Shown in pieces: positions 1-9,172 of a stretch of DNA of 64,000 nt (positions are counted from its first letter, which is position 1; every line of letters starts with the position of its first letter). The stretch comes from JBCCYM01 sp039190005 (GTDB taxonomy: Bacteria > Pseudomonadota > Gammaproteobacteria > UBA12402). A model generated the notes under the pieces. It did no database searches, was not told where the DNA came from, and worked only from the letters and a program-made list of their open reading frames with translations. The position numbers were made by a program, and so were the translations under genes. The DNA is taken from positions 13,256 through 77,255 of the forward strand of contig JBCCYM010000002.1 of the NCBI GenBank assembly GCA_039190005.1, written 5' to 3'.

Positions 1-1
1 T

Positions 2-220
2 GGCGCCTTGCTGGACGCGGAATTATTAGCACAGGTTTATTTGCTGATGACTGGTGGGCAAACCAGTTTTGTTTTAGACGCGGATACGCCATCAGCGCAA
101 CAATTATCCGATACGGGGGGCTCAAAACCAGCGATGGTGTATCAGGAAACACCGATAATGTATGCCAATAGTGATGAGTTGGACGCGCATGAGCAGTTTA
201 TTAACATGATGAAAAGGTAA
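2..220 (+). CDS. dnaQ: DNA polymerase III epsilon subunit, C-terminal fragment
   Basis: The reading frame is open from base 2 and continues beyond the left edge. The visible part is the C-terminal end of the proofreading 3'-5' exonuclease of the replicative polymerase. The segment GALLDAELLAQVYL followed by MTGGQTS is the characteristic end of the exonuclease domain (E. coli DnaQ has a near-identical stretch). A divergent tail of about 45 residues follows, the region that contacts the alpha subunit. The stop lies 9 bases before pepN, so the two may be co-transcribed. The catalytic DEDD residues lie outside the window. Identification rests on this short stretch alone. Confidence 0.85.
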   Translation, partial: GALLDAELLAQVYLLMTGGQTSFVLDADTPSAQQLSDTGGSKPAMVYQETPIMYANSDELDAHEQFINMMKR

Positions 221-229
221 AAATCAATA

Positions 230-2869
230 ATGAAAAAGATTAAACTTAATTATCGTAACGATTACAAAATACCCAATCATGTCGTTGAGACGGTTGATTT
301 GCGCTTTGAACTTGGTGAAGAAAAAACCACAGTGACTGCCACCATGACAGTTAAAGCCAATGTCAAGGCCGAGCAAACAGCGGATTTGCTTTTGTATGGC
401 AAAGATCAAACCTTATGTCATGTTAAGCTTGATAAAACACAGCTCAGTGATAAAGACTATAAAAAAACCGACGAGGGATTAACGCTTTTTAATGTGCCAA
501 AGCGTTGTACGGTTGAAATCTGTTCCGAGATTAAGCCTCAGGAAAATACTTCACTTATGGGACTTTATAAAAGCAAGGGTATGTTTTGCACCCAATGTGA
601 GTCTGAAGGTTTTCGTAAAATAACATATTATCCAGATCGTCCTGATGTGTTGGCGGTATTTACCGTTACTATCATTGCCGACAAAAAATCTTATCCGGTC
701 TTGCTTGCCAATGGTAATTTAGTTGACACCGGTGATTTGCAAGATGGCAAGCATTTTGCCAAATGGCATGATCCGTTTAAAAAACCTTGTTATTTATTTG
801 CGTTAGTTGCTGGCGATTTATCGCATATTGACGATCATTTTATTACCCGGTCGGGTCGAAAAGTGCATTTAGCGATATACACGCATCAACATAACATTGA
901 TAAATGTCATTTTGCCATGACATCACTGAAAAAAGCGATGAAATGGGATGAAGAACATTATGGGCGTGAATATGATCTTGACCAATTTATGATTGTCGCC
1001 GTTGATGATTTTAATTTCGGTGCCATGGAGAATAAAGGTTTAAATATTTTTAACACACAGTATATTTTAGCCGATCCTAAAACCGCGACCGATCAGGATT
1101 ATGCCAATATTGACACAGTTGTCGCTCATGAATATTTTCATAATTGGAGTGGTAATCGGGTAACCTTGCGTGATTGGTTTCAACTTACGTTGAAAGAGGG
1201 ATTAACCGTGTTTCGTGATCACAGTTTTTCTGAAAGCATAGGCTCGGCGGCGGTAACCCGTATCCAGCAGGTGAATAAATTACGTAACTTTCAGTTTGCT
1301 GAAGACCACGGCCCCTTGGCGCACCCCATTCGACCAGACGCCTATATTGAAGTCAGTAATTTTTATACAGCGACAGTCTATGAAAAAGGTTCAGAAGTCA
1401 TTCGGATGCTGAAAACTATTTTAGGTGATGAATTATATCGTCGTGGTACTGATCTTTATTTTGACCGTTATGATGGTCAAGCGGTTACCTGTGAAAATTT
1501 TGTGCAGTGTATGGAAGAAGTGGGGGATGTTGATTTATCAAAATTCAGATACTGGTATGAGCAAGCGGGCACACCGGTGTTGCGTATTCGGTCAAAATAT
1601 GATCGGAAAAATAAAAGCTTTTATGTGGTGATTAAACAAAGCTGTCCGAACACGCCGGGACAGCAACATAAAAAGCCCTTTTATATTCCGTTAAAAATGA
1701 TGTTGTTGGATAAACATGGCAAGCAAATGCCATTGAAGCTGGAAGATAAGCCACAGCGGTTGAAAAATAATGTGTTAATTTTGGAAGAAGAACTATCAGA
1801 GTTCACCTTTGTTGATTTAAAAGAAAAACCATTGGCGTCATTTTTATGCGGGTTTTCCGCGCCGGTGAAACTGCATTATCGTTACACGGAACATCAGCTG
1901 GCTTTTTTGATGACCCATGACTATGATCGTTTTTGTCAATGGGAGGCGGGAGAGCGCTATACGGTCAATGAAATTATTCGCACCATGAAACAGCTGCAAG
2001 CGGATGAGACCCCGACTAATTATCAGATATTGATCAACGCGGTACGCTCTATTTTTGATGAAGAATACAGTGACAAACAGTTTACCGCTGAAATGTTATT
2101 GTTACCGACACTGGCTTATGTGATGCAGCATCTTAAAAAAGTAGATATTGAGCATTTATGTAAAGCCAGAGAAATCGTCATGAAACGAATCGCCTCTGAA
2201 TTAGAAGATAGCATGGAAAAATATTATCAGGCGAATCAAAGCGGCGACGCTTACAATTACAGTAAAGACGATGTTGGTCGCCGCCATCTGAAAAATGTGT
2301 GTTTAGCTTATCTGAGCGAATCTCAGCATCCACAGCGTTTTGATATGGCATTGCAGCAATTTGAAACAGCGGATAATATGACCGATCAACTTGCCGCTTT
2401 CGCGATATTAGTGAATAAGGACACGCCGTATCGTCAACAAGTGATTGAGCAATTTTATCAACAATGGCGGCATGAACCATTGGTGATTGATAAATGGTTT
2501 GCGATTCAGGCCTTAGCTGATGTGCCGGATTATTATGATCAGTTAGCGCAATTGCTCAAGCACAAGGATTTTAATATTAAAAATCCCAATCGCGCGCGCG
2601 CGGTACTTGCTTCATTCACTAGAAATCTTAAACATTTCCATGATAGTTCCGGACGTGGTTATCAGCTTATCAGTCAATATATCATTAAATTGGATGCTAT
2701 CAATCCGATGGTTGCTTCGCGTTTGGCGACAAGTCTTACCAATTGGCGACAGTTTGATAAAGCGCGACAAAAGCTGATGAAACAAGTGTTGAAGGGAGTA
2801 GTAGCGGTTGATCGTCTCAGTAAAGATACGTATGAAATTGTCAGTAAAAGTTTAGCAAAAGGGGTGTAA
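230..2869 (+). CDS. pepN: Aminopeptidase N, M1 family zinc metallopeptidase
   Basis: Cytoplasmic broad-specificity aminopeptidase that removes N-terminal residues from peptides during protein turnover. The exopeptidase motif GAMEN is at about residues 264-268. The zinc motif HEYFHNW starts at residue 300, and the downstream Glu ligand lies in [10 protein letters not shown]. The 879-residue length matches the gammaproteobacterial PepN type (E. coli 870), including the long C-terminal helical domain. The start ATG at 230 follows an AAGG in the dnaQ tail. fumC begins 2 bases after the stop, so translational coupling is likely. Nothing appears truncated. Confidence 0.96.
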   Translation: MKKIKLNYRNDYKIPNHVVETVDLRFELGEEKTTVTATMTVKANVKAEQTADLLLYGKDQTLCHVKLDKTQLSDKDYKKTDEGLTLFNVPKRCTVEICSEIKPQENTSLMGLYKSKGMFCTQCESEGFRKITYYPDRPDVLAVFTVTIIADKKSYPVLLANGNLVDTGDLQDGKHFAKWHDPFKKPCYLFALVAGDLSHIDDHFITRSGRKVHLAIYTHQHNIDKCHFAMTSLKKAMKWDEEHYGREYDLDQFMIVAVDDFNFGAMENKGLNIFNTQYILADPKTATDQDYANIDTVVAHEYFHNWSGNRVTLRDWFQLTLKEGLTVFRDHSFSESIGSAAVTRIQQVNKLRNFQFAEDHGPLAHPIRPDAYIEVSNFYTATVYEKGSEVIRMLKTILGDELYRRGTDLYFDRYDGQAVTCENFVQCMEEVGDVDLSKFRYWYEQAGTPVLRIRSKYDRKNKSFYVVIKQSCPNTPGQQHKKPFYIPLKMMLLDKHGKQMPLKLEDKPQRLKNNVLILEEELSEFTFVDLKEKPLASFLCGFSAPVKLHYRYTEHQLAFLMTHDYDRFCQWEAGERYTVNEIIRTMKQLQADETPTNYQILINAVRSIFDEEYSDKQFTAEMLLLPTLAYVMQHLKKVDIEHLCKAREIVMKRIASELEDSMEKYYQANQSGDAYNYSKDDVGRRHLKNVCLAYLSESQHPQRFDMALQQFETADNMTDQLAAFAILVNKDTPYRQQVIEQFYQQWRHEPLVIDKWFAIQALADVPDYYDQLAQLLKHKDFNIKNPNRARAVLASFTRNLKHFHDSSGRGYQLISQYIIKLDAINPMVASRLATSLTNWRQFDKARQKLMKQVLKGVVAVDRLSKDTYEIVSKSLAKGV

Positions 2870-2871
2870 TC

Positions 2872-4311
2872 ATGACAACAAGTAGTAAAAAAAATAAAAC
2901 AACTAAAACAAAGATGCGAAACGAATATGATAGCATGGGACGGATGCAAGTGCCCGCGGATAACTATTACGGTGCCCAGACAGCGCGTTCTTTAGTACAT
3001 TTTAATATTGGCCAGGATGTGATGCCCAAGCAGTTGATTACGGCCTTTGCCATTTTGAAAAAATCGGCGGCAAAAACCAACACTGAGTTGGGTTTACTGC
3101 CTAAAAATAAAGCCAGACTGATTATTCGTGCCGCCGATGACATTATTGCCGGCAAACTCGATCATCACTTTCCTTTGCGGGTTTGGCAAACTGGCAGTGG
3201 CACACAGACCAATATGAATGTGAATGAAGTGATTGCCAATCGCGCGATTGAATTAGCCGGTGGTGACATGGGTAGTAAGAAACCGATACATCCGAATGAC
3301 CATGTCAATATGTCGCAATCGTCTAATGATACGTTCCCAACCGCCATGCACATTGCCGCGGCGGTAGCCATAAAAGAACATTTGTTACCGGCGATAAGTG
3401 AATTGCGCCATGCCTTGGCAGATAAAGTCAAAGCATTTAAGCAGCTGGTGAAAATAGGGCGTACCCATTTGCAGGACGCGGTGCCGTTAACCTTGGGTCA
3501 AGAATTTTCCGCTTACGTCGCGCAGCTTGAAGCAGATGTTAAACATATTAAATCCGCCTTGCCATCGCTCTATGAGCTGGCCGCGGGTGGCACGGCTGTC
3601 GGAACAGGCATTAATAGCCATCCGCAGTTTGCCAAAAAAGTAGCGCGATATATCGCCATGGAAACCGGTTTGCCCTTTGTGACCGCTAAAAACAAATTTG
3701 CCGCGCTGGCCGCGCATGACGCTTTTGTCTATACCAGTGGTACTTTAAAAACACTGGCGGCTTCCTTGATGAAAATCGCCAATGATCTACGTTGGCTAGC
3801 TTCAGGACCGCGTTGTGGTTTAGGCGAATTACACTTGCCGGAAAATGAACCGGGTTCTTCCATTATGCCAGGCAAAATTAATCCTACCCAATGTGAAGCC
3901 ATGACCATGGTTTGTGTTCAAGTCATGGGGAATGATGCCGCCATTGGTTTTGCCGGCAGTCAAGGTAATTTTGAATTGAATGTGTTTAAGCCGTTAATGA
4001 TGCATAATCTCATGCACTCTATTACCATTCTCGGTGATGCCTGCCATAGCTTTAGCAAGTATTGTGTTATCGGATTAACTGCCAATAAAGAAAAGATTGA
4101 TTATTTTCTTCATCACTCACTGATGTTGGTAACCGCTTTAAGTCCGCATATTGGTTATGATCGCGCTGCGGAGATGGCGCATTATGCCTTGCATCATGAT
4201 TTAAACCTAAAAGAAGCCGGTGTTAAACTTGGCTTATTAACTGAACAACAATTTGATAAATGGGTGCGACCAGAAAAAATGACCAAGCCCACAGCCAAGA
4301 AAAAGCGTTAA
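2872..4311 (+). CDS. fumC: Class II fumarate hydratase
   Basis: Iron-independent fumarase of the TCA cycle, interconverting fumarate and L-malate as a homotetramer. The superfamily signature [13 protein letters not shown] is at about residue 327. The active-site stretch [16 protein letters not shown] and the substrate loop [14 protein letters not shown] are both present. Length 479 is slightly longer than E. coli FumC (467) because of a lysine-rich N-terminus; a second ATG at 2914 (MRNEYDSMG) would remove 14 residues and could be the true start. A basic tail ends the protein. It sits 2 bases after pepN. Confidence 0.96.
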   Translation: MTTSSKKNKTTKTKMRNEYDSMGRMQVPADNYYGAQTARSLVHFNIGQDVMPKQLITAFAILKKSAAKTNTELGLLPKNKARLIIRAADDIIAGKLDHHFPLRVWQTGSGTQTNMNVNEVIANRAIELAGGDMGSKKPIHPNDHVNMSQSSNDTFPTAMHIAAAVAIKEHLLPAISELRHALADKVKAFKQLVKIGRTHLQDAVPLTLGQEFSAYVAQLEADVKHIKSALPSLYELAAGGTAVGTGINSHPQFAKKVARYIAMETGLPFVTAKNKFAALAAHDAFVYTSGTLKTLAASLMKIANDLRWLASGPRCGLGELHLPENEPGSSIMPGKINPTQCEAMTMVCVQVMGNDAAIGFAGSQGNFELNVFKPLMMHNLMHSITILGDACHSFSKYCVIGLTANKEKIDYFLHHSLMLVTALSPHIGYDRAAEMAHYALHHDLNLKEAGVKLGLLTEQQFDKWVRPEKMTKPTAKKKR

Positions 4312-4322
4312 GCGTTTTAACC

Positions 4323-4754
4323 ATGTCTGTATCTAGCCATCCGTATTGTAAACCTGAAGCGTATCCTTGGGTAATGCCTTGTCTGGTTGTGCCGGATATA
4401 TCGCGATCCATTGCTTTTTATCAGCAGGCTTTTGGATTTGAATTTAAAGATAAATCCATCGATGCTAAAAGTGGTGATTGTTATTGCGCCGAACTTACTT
4501 ATCGTGATCATATTATTTTTCTGACATTAGAAGACTTTGATGACCGAGAACAGCAAGCGCCGGTAAGCAATCACGTCTTATCTTCGATGTGGCTTTATTT
4601 GTATTGTGACGATGTTGATGCGTTATACGCTCAAGCCTTAGCCGCCGGTGCCAGTAGTCATCGATCACCGCGGCATATGTCATGGGGTGAACGAATGTGT
4701 ACCCTTATCGGAATCAATGGCTACCGTTGGAGTTTTGCTACCGTAAATTCATAA
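4323..4754 (+). CDS. VOC-fold (glyoxalase/bleomycin-resistance-like) protein
   Basis: Small cytoplasmic protein of 143 residues with the vicinal-oxygen-chelate fold. It opens with a beta strand ([24 protein letters not shown]) and ends with [20 protein letters not shown], typical of PhnB/glyoxalase-like proteins. The start was placed at 4323 because the longer frame from 4260 overlaps fumC and adds a non-homologous stretch. It follows fumC by 11 bases and ends 17 bases before serS. The substrate cannot be named: the metal-binding residues of true glyoxalase I are not clearly all present. Such proteins are often over-annotated as resistance proteins; there is no basis for that here. Confidence 0.8.
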   Translation: MSVSSHPYCKPEAYPWVMPCLVVPDISRSIAFYQQAFGFEFKDKSIDAKSGDCYCAELTYRDHIIFLTLEDFDDREQQAPVSNHVLSSMWLYLYCDDVDALYAQALAAGASSHRSPRHMSWGERMCTLIGINGYRWSFATVNS

Positions 4755-4771
4755 CATTAAACCTAAAAACC

Positions 4772-6040
4772 ATGCTAGATATTAAACAATTAAAACACGA
4801 TCCTGAGACAATACGTCATAAGCTTAAAAAAAGAGGCTTTGATTTTGATATTGAAAAATTTCAAACCCTAGAGGGAAACCATAAAAAATATCAGCTTGCT
4901 GTTGAAACCTTGCAAGCGAAGCGCAATCGTCAAGCCAAAATGATTGGGCAAGCCAAAGCTCGAGGTGAAAATGTGGCTGAGTTAATTCAATCGGTTGATA
5001 AGTTGGGCGATGAATTGCATCAGGCGCAGCAAAAATTTAACCAAGCCGATGAAGAACTTAAGCAATATTTATTACAATTACCCAATTTGTTACATGAGAG
5101 TGTGCCAGACGGTAAAGATGAAAATGATAATGTTGAACTACGTCATTGGGGAGAGCCAAAAAAATTTACTTTCCCGATAAAAGACCATGTCGATTTAGGT
5201 GAAGCAAAGCAATGGATGGATTTTAAAACCGCCACTAAACTGGCGGGTTCACGTTTTGTTGTCTTATATGGACCATTGGCGCGACTACAACGGGCCTTGA
5301 TTCAGTTTATGCTTGATTTACACACCCAAGCGCATGGTTATCAGGAAATTTATGTGCCTTCCATTACCAACAAAACATCGTTATACGGCACCGGTCAGTT
5401 ACCTAAATTTTCTGAGGATTTATTTCACCTTGAAAATAAACACGATTACGCGCTGATTTCAACGTCTGAAATACAATTGGCCAATACCGTCCGCGATGAC
5501 ATTATTGATGTTGATAGTTTGCCGATAAAATATGTCTGTCATTCCGCCTGTTTTCGCAGTGAAGCCGGTTCTTATGGTCGTGACACCCGTGGCATGATCA
5601 GACAACATCAGTTTGAAAAAGTTGAGATGGTGCAAATTGTCAAGCCGGAAGCGTCATACCAGGCTTTAGAAGCACTTATTCGCCATGCTGAGACGGTGTT
5701 GCAAAAACTTGAACTGCCGTATCGTGTGGTCAGCCTTTGTTCCGGTGATACCGGTTTTTCAGCCGCTAAAACCTATGATCTGGAAGTGTGGCTGCCCAGT
5801 CAGAATTGTTATCGTGAAATTTCCTCTTGTAGTAATTGTGAGGATTTTCAGGCACGGCGTATGAAAGCGCGTTACCGTCAACAAGGACAAAAGCCAGTGC
5901 TTGTGCACACACTGAATGGCTCCGGACTGGCTGTCGGCCGAACCTTGGTCGCTGTTTTGGAGAATTATCAGGATGAGCGGGGCGATATTCATATTCCCGA
6001 AGCATTGCAAGCCTATATGGGCGGGAAAACCATCTTATAG
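4772..6040 (+). CDS. serS: Seryl-tRNA synthetase
   Basis: Class II aminoacyl-tRNA synthetase charging tRNA-Ser. The protein is 422 residues. Residues 25-105 form the long antiparallel coiled-coil arm that reads the extra arm of tRNA-Ser. Motif 2 ([20 protein letters not shown]) is at about residue 260 and motif 3 ([18 protein letters not shown]) near the C-terminus. The ORF can be extended to 4697, but only [15 protein letters not shown] matches the family N-terminus, so the start is ATG 4772. A cognate tRNA-Ser gene lies 1.8 kb downstream on the other strand. A promoter-like site and structured stretch follow the stop. Confidence 0.97.
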   Translation: MLDIKQLKHDPETIRHKLKKRGFDFDIEKFQTLEGNHKKYQLAVETLQAKRNRQAKMIGQAKARGENVAELIQSVDKLGDELHQAQQKFNQADEELKQYLLQLPNLLHESVPDGKDENDNVELRHWGEPKKFTFPIKDHVDLGEAKQWMDFKTATKLAGSRFVVLYGPLARLQRALIQFMLDLHTQAHGYQEIYVPSITNKTSLYGTGQLPKFSEDLFHLENKHDYALISTSEIQLANTVRDDIIDVDSLPIKYVCHSACFRSEAGSYGRDTRGMIRQHQFEKVEMVQIVKPEASYQALEALIRHAETVLQKLELPYRVVSLCSGDTGFSAAKTYDLEVWLPSQNCYREISSCSNCEDFQARRMKARYRQQGQKPVLVHTLNGSGLAVGRTLVAVLENYQDERGDIHIPEALQAYMGGKTIL

Positions 6041-6095
6041 TCTTAATATAACTATTTGGTTATTAATATATTTTGTATTTTTCTACAAAAAGTAC

Positions 6096-6123
6096 TTGAC
6101 TTTTTTGTTTCATATTGTATCAT
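6096..6123 (+). promoter_or_regulatory. Sigma-70-like promoter in the serS-fic gap
   Basis: TTGACT (6096-6101), a 16-base spacer and TATCAT (6118-6123) match the sigma-70 consensus at 5/6 in each hexamer. It points towards the structured stretch at 6130-6214 rather than directly at a nearby coding start; fic begins almost 370 bases later. It is the best promoter match I found in this gap. Confidence 0.55.
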
Positions 6124-6129
6124 TAGTCT

Positions 6130-6214
6130 TGTCTTCGCTGTGAGGCATAGGGTCAACTCCCTCCATCTATAACCCTCCCCCTGTGTCTCGCAGCCCCTTT
6201 AATGACCAGGGGCT
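6130..6214 (+). ncRNA. Candidate structured small RNA (unidentified)
   Basis: Downstream of the promoter at 6096-6123, bases 6137-6152 (GCTGTGAGGCATAGGG) can pair without a gap with 6179-6194, giving 16 pairs of which three are G-T, around a 26-base pyrimidine-rich loop. A second stem (AGCCCC 6192-6197 with GGGGCT 6209-6214) shares three bases with the first, so the two may be alternative structures. No convincing ORF lies here. It does not match 4.5S RNA, RNase P or tmRNA as I remember them. 6S RNA has a long duplex but I do not recognise its conserved bubble. The 3' end is unknown; no T-run follows. Confidence 0.35.
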
Positions 6215-6292
6215 TGTCAAGGCGTAAAAAATAATCTTTCCTCGAGATAATTGTTTCTTTAATTACTTTTTTTATGTGGTAATTCGCCCTTT

Positions 6293-6363
6293 GACCCCTC
6301 GACCCTTCGACAGGCTCAGGGCAAGCAGGCTCAGGGACCACCCTTCGACAGGCTCAGGGACCA
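6293..6363 (+). repeat. REP-like dispersed repeat, family A
   Basis: Two copies of CCCTTCGACAGGCTCAGGG, whose ends CCCT/AGGG are self-complementary, joined by the linker CAAGCAGGCTCAGGGACCA. The same unit recurs in at least seven other intergenic places of this window in both orientations and never inside an intact gene. Confidence 0.85.
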
Positions 6364-6383
6364 TTGTGGTTTTTAGGATTATT

Positions 6384-6420
6384 ATTTATCTACCAATTTC
6401 TACAAAATTGGTAGATAAAT
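6384..6420. promoter_or_regulatory. Perfect 16-bp inverted repeat upstream of fic
   Basis: Arms ATTTATCTACCAATTT (6384-6399) and its exact complement (6405-6420) are separated by 5 bases. It lies 72 bases before the fic ATG. The core CTACCAATTT recurs in the palindrome at 6450-6474. The AT-rich arms and lack of a T-run favour a protein-binding site over a terminator. Confidence 0.6.
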
Positions 6421-6449
6421 CTGACTATTCATACTAAACTGGCAATAAT

Positions 6450-6474
6450 CTACTAATTTTTGCTAAATTGGTAG
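6450..6474. promoter_or_regulatory. Second, imperfect palindrome at the fic start
   Basis: CTACTAATTT (6450-6459) and AAATTGGTAG (6465-6474) repeat the core of the palindrome at 6384-6420 with one mismatch. It ends 17 bases before ATG 6492 and contains the alternative TTG start at 6468, so a bound protein would block fic translation or transcription start. Together the two sites look like a paired operator. Confidence 0.55.
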
Positions 6475-6491
6475 TTAATGAGCTAAATGAC

Positions 6492-7847
6492 ATGAAAATT
6501 CCTTTACGACCACCGACAGTTGCTGAATTGACACAGAAATTATCCTATTCTCAACAGCAAACAGATATTCTAAAAAAAATAAGCTTATATACGTCAATTG
6601 GACAGCGAAAAGAATATTTACACTGGGATAAACTAAGACATCTAGAACCGCCAAAAGCGTGGTCAACAGAGGAGCTATGGTTAGCTATTAAGCTCGCGCG
6701 TTCAAATGCTTATAAGCCTTTACCTTTCACGGATAAGCGTCATCAGTCTTTTCAATTTACCACGCCTGATAGTGTAGTCCATAAATTGTATACCATTGAT
6801 CGTTATCTTGGAAGAGCCGCGCGAGATACCGCTTCGGTGTTGAATACGGGTTGGCGACAGACTTACTTGATCAGCTCAATTATTGAAGAAGCGATTAATT
6901 CCAGCCAGCTTGAAGGCGCTGTGACTACACGAAAAGTAGCTAAAGCGATGCTGCGTGCTCAGCGCAAGCCAAGTAATCCCAGTGAACAAATGATTGTGAA
7001 TAACTATAGAGCGATGCAGTTTGTTCAAGAAATAAAACATGAAAATCTGAGCGCGGAAATTATTTTTGAATTACATCGAATATTAACCGAAAAAACATTA
7101 GCGCGAACACAATGTGGCGTTTTAAGAACGGATAACGATAACATACATGTCTGGGATGATCGGGATCACACGATTTTGCATACACCGCCTAATGCCAGTG
7201 AATTAAAACTGCGATTACGAAAAATCTGTAACTTCGCCAACACTTCTGAAGATGAATACTTTATCCATCCAGTAAGCAAGGCAATTATTCTGCATTTTAT
7301 GTTAGCCTATGATCATCCTTTTATCGATGGCAATGGTCGCACAGCAAGAGCATTATTTTACTGGTATTTGCTTAAAAACGATTACCACTTAGTGGAATTT
7401 ATCTCTATTTCTAGAATCATAAAGAACGCGCCGGCGCAATACGCTAAAGCGTTTCTTTATACTGAAACCGATGATAATGATATGACATATTTCATCATTC
7501 ATCAGCTTGAAACAATTGTAAAAGCCTTGCAGCGTTTGAATGACTATCTGCGAAAGCAAACATGGGAAATAAAAGAAACAGAGCGTTTGGTCTATTCAGT
7601 AGAAAATTTGCGACACCAATTAAACTATAGACAGATCGCTTTAATCAAACACGCGTTAACGCATCCAAATGATCACTACTCAATTACCGCGCATCGTGTA
7701 TCACATGATGTGACCTATGACACAGCCAGAAACGATTTATTAAAATTGGCTAAACTCAAATTATTTGTCCAAGAAAAAAAGGGTAAAGCGTTTATGTTTT
7801 TAGCCGCGTCTGATTTGCAACAGCGGCTGGAAAATCGCGGTGGATAA
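6492..7847 (+). CDS. Fic-domain protein with N-terminal inhibitory helix and C-terminal winged helix
   Basis: Predicted AMP-transferase that modifies target proteins from ATP. The catalytic motif HPFIDGNGRTAR is at residues 275-286. The inhibitory motif SSQLEG ([S/T]xxxE[G/N]) is at 137-142 ahead of the Fic core, defining a class II Fic protein held inactive by its own helix. The last 70 residues (SITAHRVSHDVTYDTARNDL onwards) look like a winged helix-turn-helix. ATG 6492 was preferred; TTG 6468 would add 8 residues and lies inside a palindrome. Two palindromes just upstream and the C-terminal DNA-binding domain suggest autoregulation. No separate antitoxin gene is adjacent. The target is unknown. 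Confidence 0.88.
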   Translation: MKIPLRPPTVAELTQKLSYSQQQTDILKKISLYTSIGQRKEYLHWDKLRHLEPPKAWSTEELWLAIKLARSNAYKPLPFTDKRHQSFQFTTPDSVVHKLYTIDRYLGRAARDTASVLNTGWRQTYLISSIIEEAINSSQLEGAVTTRKVAKAMLRAQRKPSNPSEQMIVNNYRAMQFVQEIKHENLSAEIIFELHRILTEKTLARTQCGVLRTDNDNIHVWDDRDHTILHTPPNASELKLRLRKICNFANTSEDEYFIHPVSKAIILHFMLAYDHPFIDGNGRTARALFYWYLLKNDYHLVEFISISRIIKNAPAQYAKAFLYTETDDNDMTYFIIHQLETIVKALQRLNDYLRKQTWEIKETERLVYSVENLRHQLNYRQIALIKHALTHPNDHYSITAHRVSHDVTYDTARNDLLKLAKLKLFVQEKKGKAFMFLAASDLQQRLENRGG

Positions 7848-7852
7848 CAAAC

Positions 7853-7942
<90 letters not shown>

Positions 7943-8043
7943 AATGCTCAACAAGTTTAGTGTAATTTTTGCTTGAAGTCTATAGTTTTTATATGCCCAA
8001 CGCGCGTCAAAATGTGAATTTATCCGCCAATTTTGTCACCACC

Positions 8044-8100
8044 CTTTGACCCTTCGACCCTTCGACAGGCTCAGGGCAAGCAGGTTCAGGGACCGCGGGT
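8044..8100 (+). repeat. REP-like dispersed repeat, family A
   Basis: One CTTCGACAGGCTCAGGG core preceded by an extra CCCTTCGAC unit, followed by the CAAGCAGGTTCAGGGACC linker. It lies in the 410-base gap between tRNA-Ser and zapD. The rest of the gap holds the hairpin at 8153-8172 and an AT-rich stretch before zapD. Confidence 0.8.
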
Positions 8101-8152
8101 TAATGAACTTCAGATTCAGGGACCACTTTTTGGATTTCCTATTGCCTTCTGA

Positions 8153-8172
8153 CTCTCCCGCAAGCGGGAGAG
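8153..8172. terminator. Strong GC hairpin upstream of zapD
   Basis: CTCTCCCGC, loop AA, GCGGGAGAG: nine perfect pairs. It is followed on the + strand by ATTTCTTAC rather than a clean T-run, so it is either a weak terminator or a repeat stem related to the GCGGGAAT family B elements. Confidence 0.45.
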
Positions 8173-8352
8173 ATTTCTTACTTTAAACCTTAAAACTGGA
8201 CTTTTAATCATATCCTAGATTCACTGCTGGTTTGCAACAGTGAGGTAAGTTCTTTATACTCTATAAAAACTGATTCAAGCGAAAGTGTGTTAAGCCATTA
8301 CTTAGCGTTTATTTTGTTTGGAAGGCATTATATTATATTATTTTTATTTGCT

Positions 8353-9153
8353 ATGAACGAAAACATTGATACTGCTGTTATAGACGAAAACGCTGTGATT
8401 ATTTATGAGCAGCCGCTGGATGAATTAATTCGGGTATGTTTGCGTTTGGAATATCTTTTTCAACAGATGGATCATTTGCTGCAATCCACTGATTTAACGC
8501 AGCGGTGGGAAGTTGCCATCAGCTACTTAATCGCTATATTGCATATCGCTGATCGCCCCGATCTCAAATCAAAAATTACCAAAAAATTGAATGACTACAG
8601 CAGCTATTTTGCCCAGTTGGCCACTAAACCAAATATTGACAAGATAAAACTCAATACAATCTTACAACAGTTTCGCCTATTAAGTGAATTTTATCTCAAG
8701 GCGCCAGGAAAAATGGCGCAAACATTAAAAAATGATCCGTTTATGGATCGTATTTATCGTCGCCTGAGTAATTTAAGCGATTACGCCATAGACACGCCCA
8801 TTTATAGCTATTGGCGAGCGCAATCATCGGAGTTCAAAGAAGCCTATATTTGTCGCTGTCTCGACCAACTGCTTAAATTGCGCGAGACAATTGATTTGTT
8901 ATTACAAGTTAATCGTGATAGTGGTGAGTTTGTTAAGGTGCAGGCAAAGAACGGTTTTTATCATCAAAACTTCAGTTCAAGCTGGAATTTACAATTATTG
9001 CGTATTGCCATACCACGTCGTTATAAGCTTTATCCGGAGGTGAGCGCCGGTAAACATCGTATGAGCGCCAGATTCTTGTTGGCGGATTTATCACAACCTG
9101 GTAGTCAATCGTCTGATGATGTCAGTTTTTATATCAGCTGTTGCGCGATTTGA
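8353..9153 (+). CDS. zapD: Cell division protein ZapD
   Basis: FtsZ-binding protein that bundles FtsZ filaments at the division ring. The N-terminal IIYEQPLDELIRVCLRLEYL and the C-terminal LYPEVSAGKHRMSARFLL are diagnostic of the ZapD (YacF) family. Using ATG 8353 the product is 266 residues, near the usual 250; a GTG at 8287 would prepend a hydrophobic stretch absent from the family. In many relatives zapD sits between coaE and yacG; neither is adjacent here, so the gene has moved or its neighbours have. It converges on the MFS gene with a 19-base gap. Confidence 0.92.
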   Translation: MNENIDTAVIDENAVIIYEQPLDELIRVCLRLEYLFQQMDHLLQSTDLTQRWEVAISYLIAILHIADRPDLKSKITKKLNDYSSYFAQLATKPNIDKIKLNTILQQFRLLSEFYLKAPGKMAQTLKNDPFMDRIYRRLSNLSDYAIDTPIYSYWRAQSSEFKEAYICRCLDQLLKLRETIDLLLQVNRDSGEFVKVQAKNGFYHQNFSSSWNLQLLRIAIPRRYKLYPEVSAGKHRMSARFLLADLSQPGSQSSDDVSFYISCCAI

Positions 9154-9172
9154 TTGGAACGCGGTTGATCCA

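Noticed and set aside
2178..2480. Antisense ORF of 100 codons inside pepN
   Set aside because: It lies wholly within the strongly supported PepN frame, has no ribosome site or family resemblance, and is typical of antisense shadows.
4260..4322. N-terminal extension of the VOC protein
   Set aside because: It overlaps the end of fumC in another frame and has no similarity to the fold; ATG 4323 gives a normal N-terminus.
6153..6341. Minus-strand ORF over the serS-fic gap
   Set aside because: Its N-terminal part is translated from the REP-like repeat (giving EPVEG-type peptides), which recurs in other gaps; not a gene.
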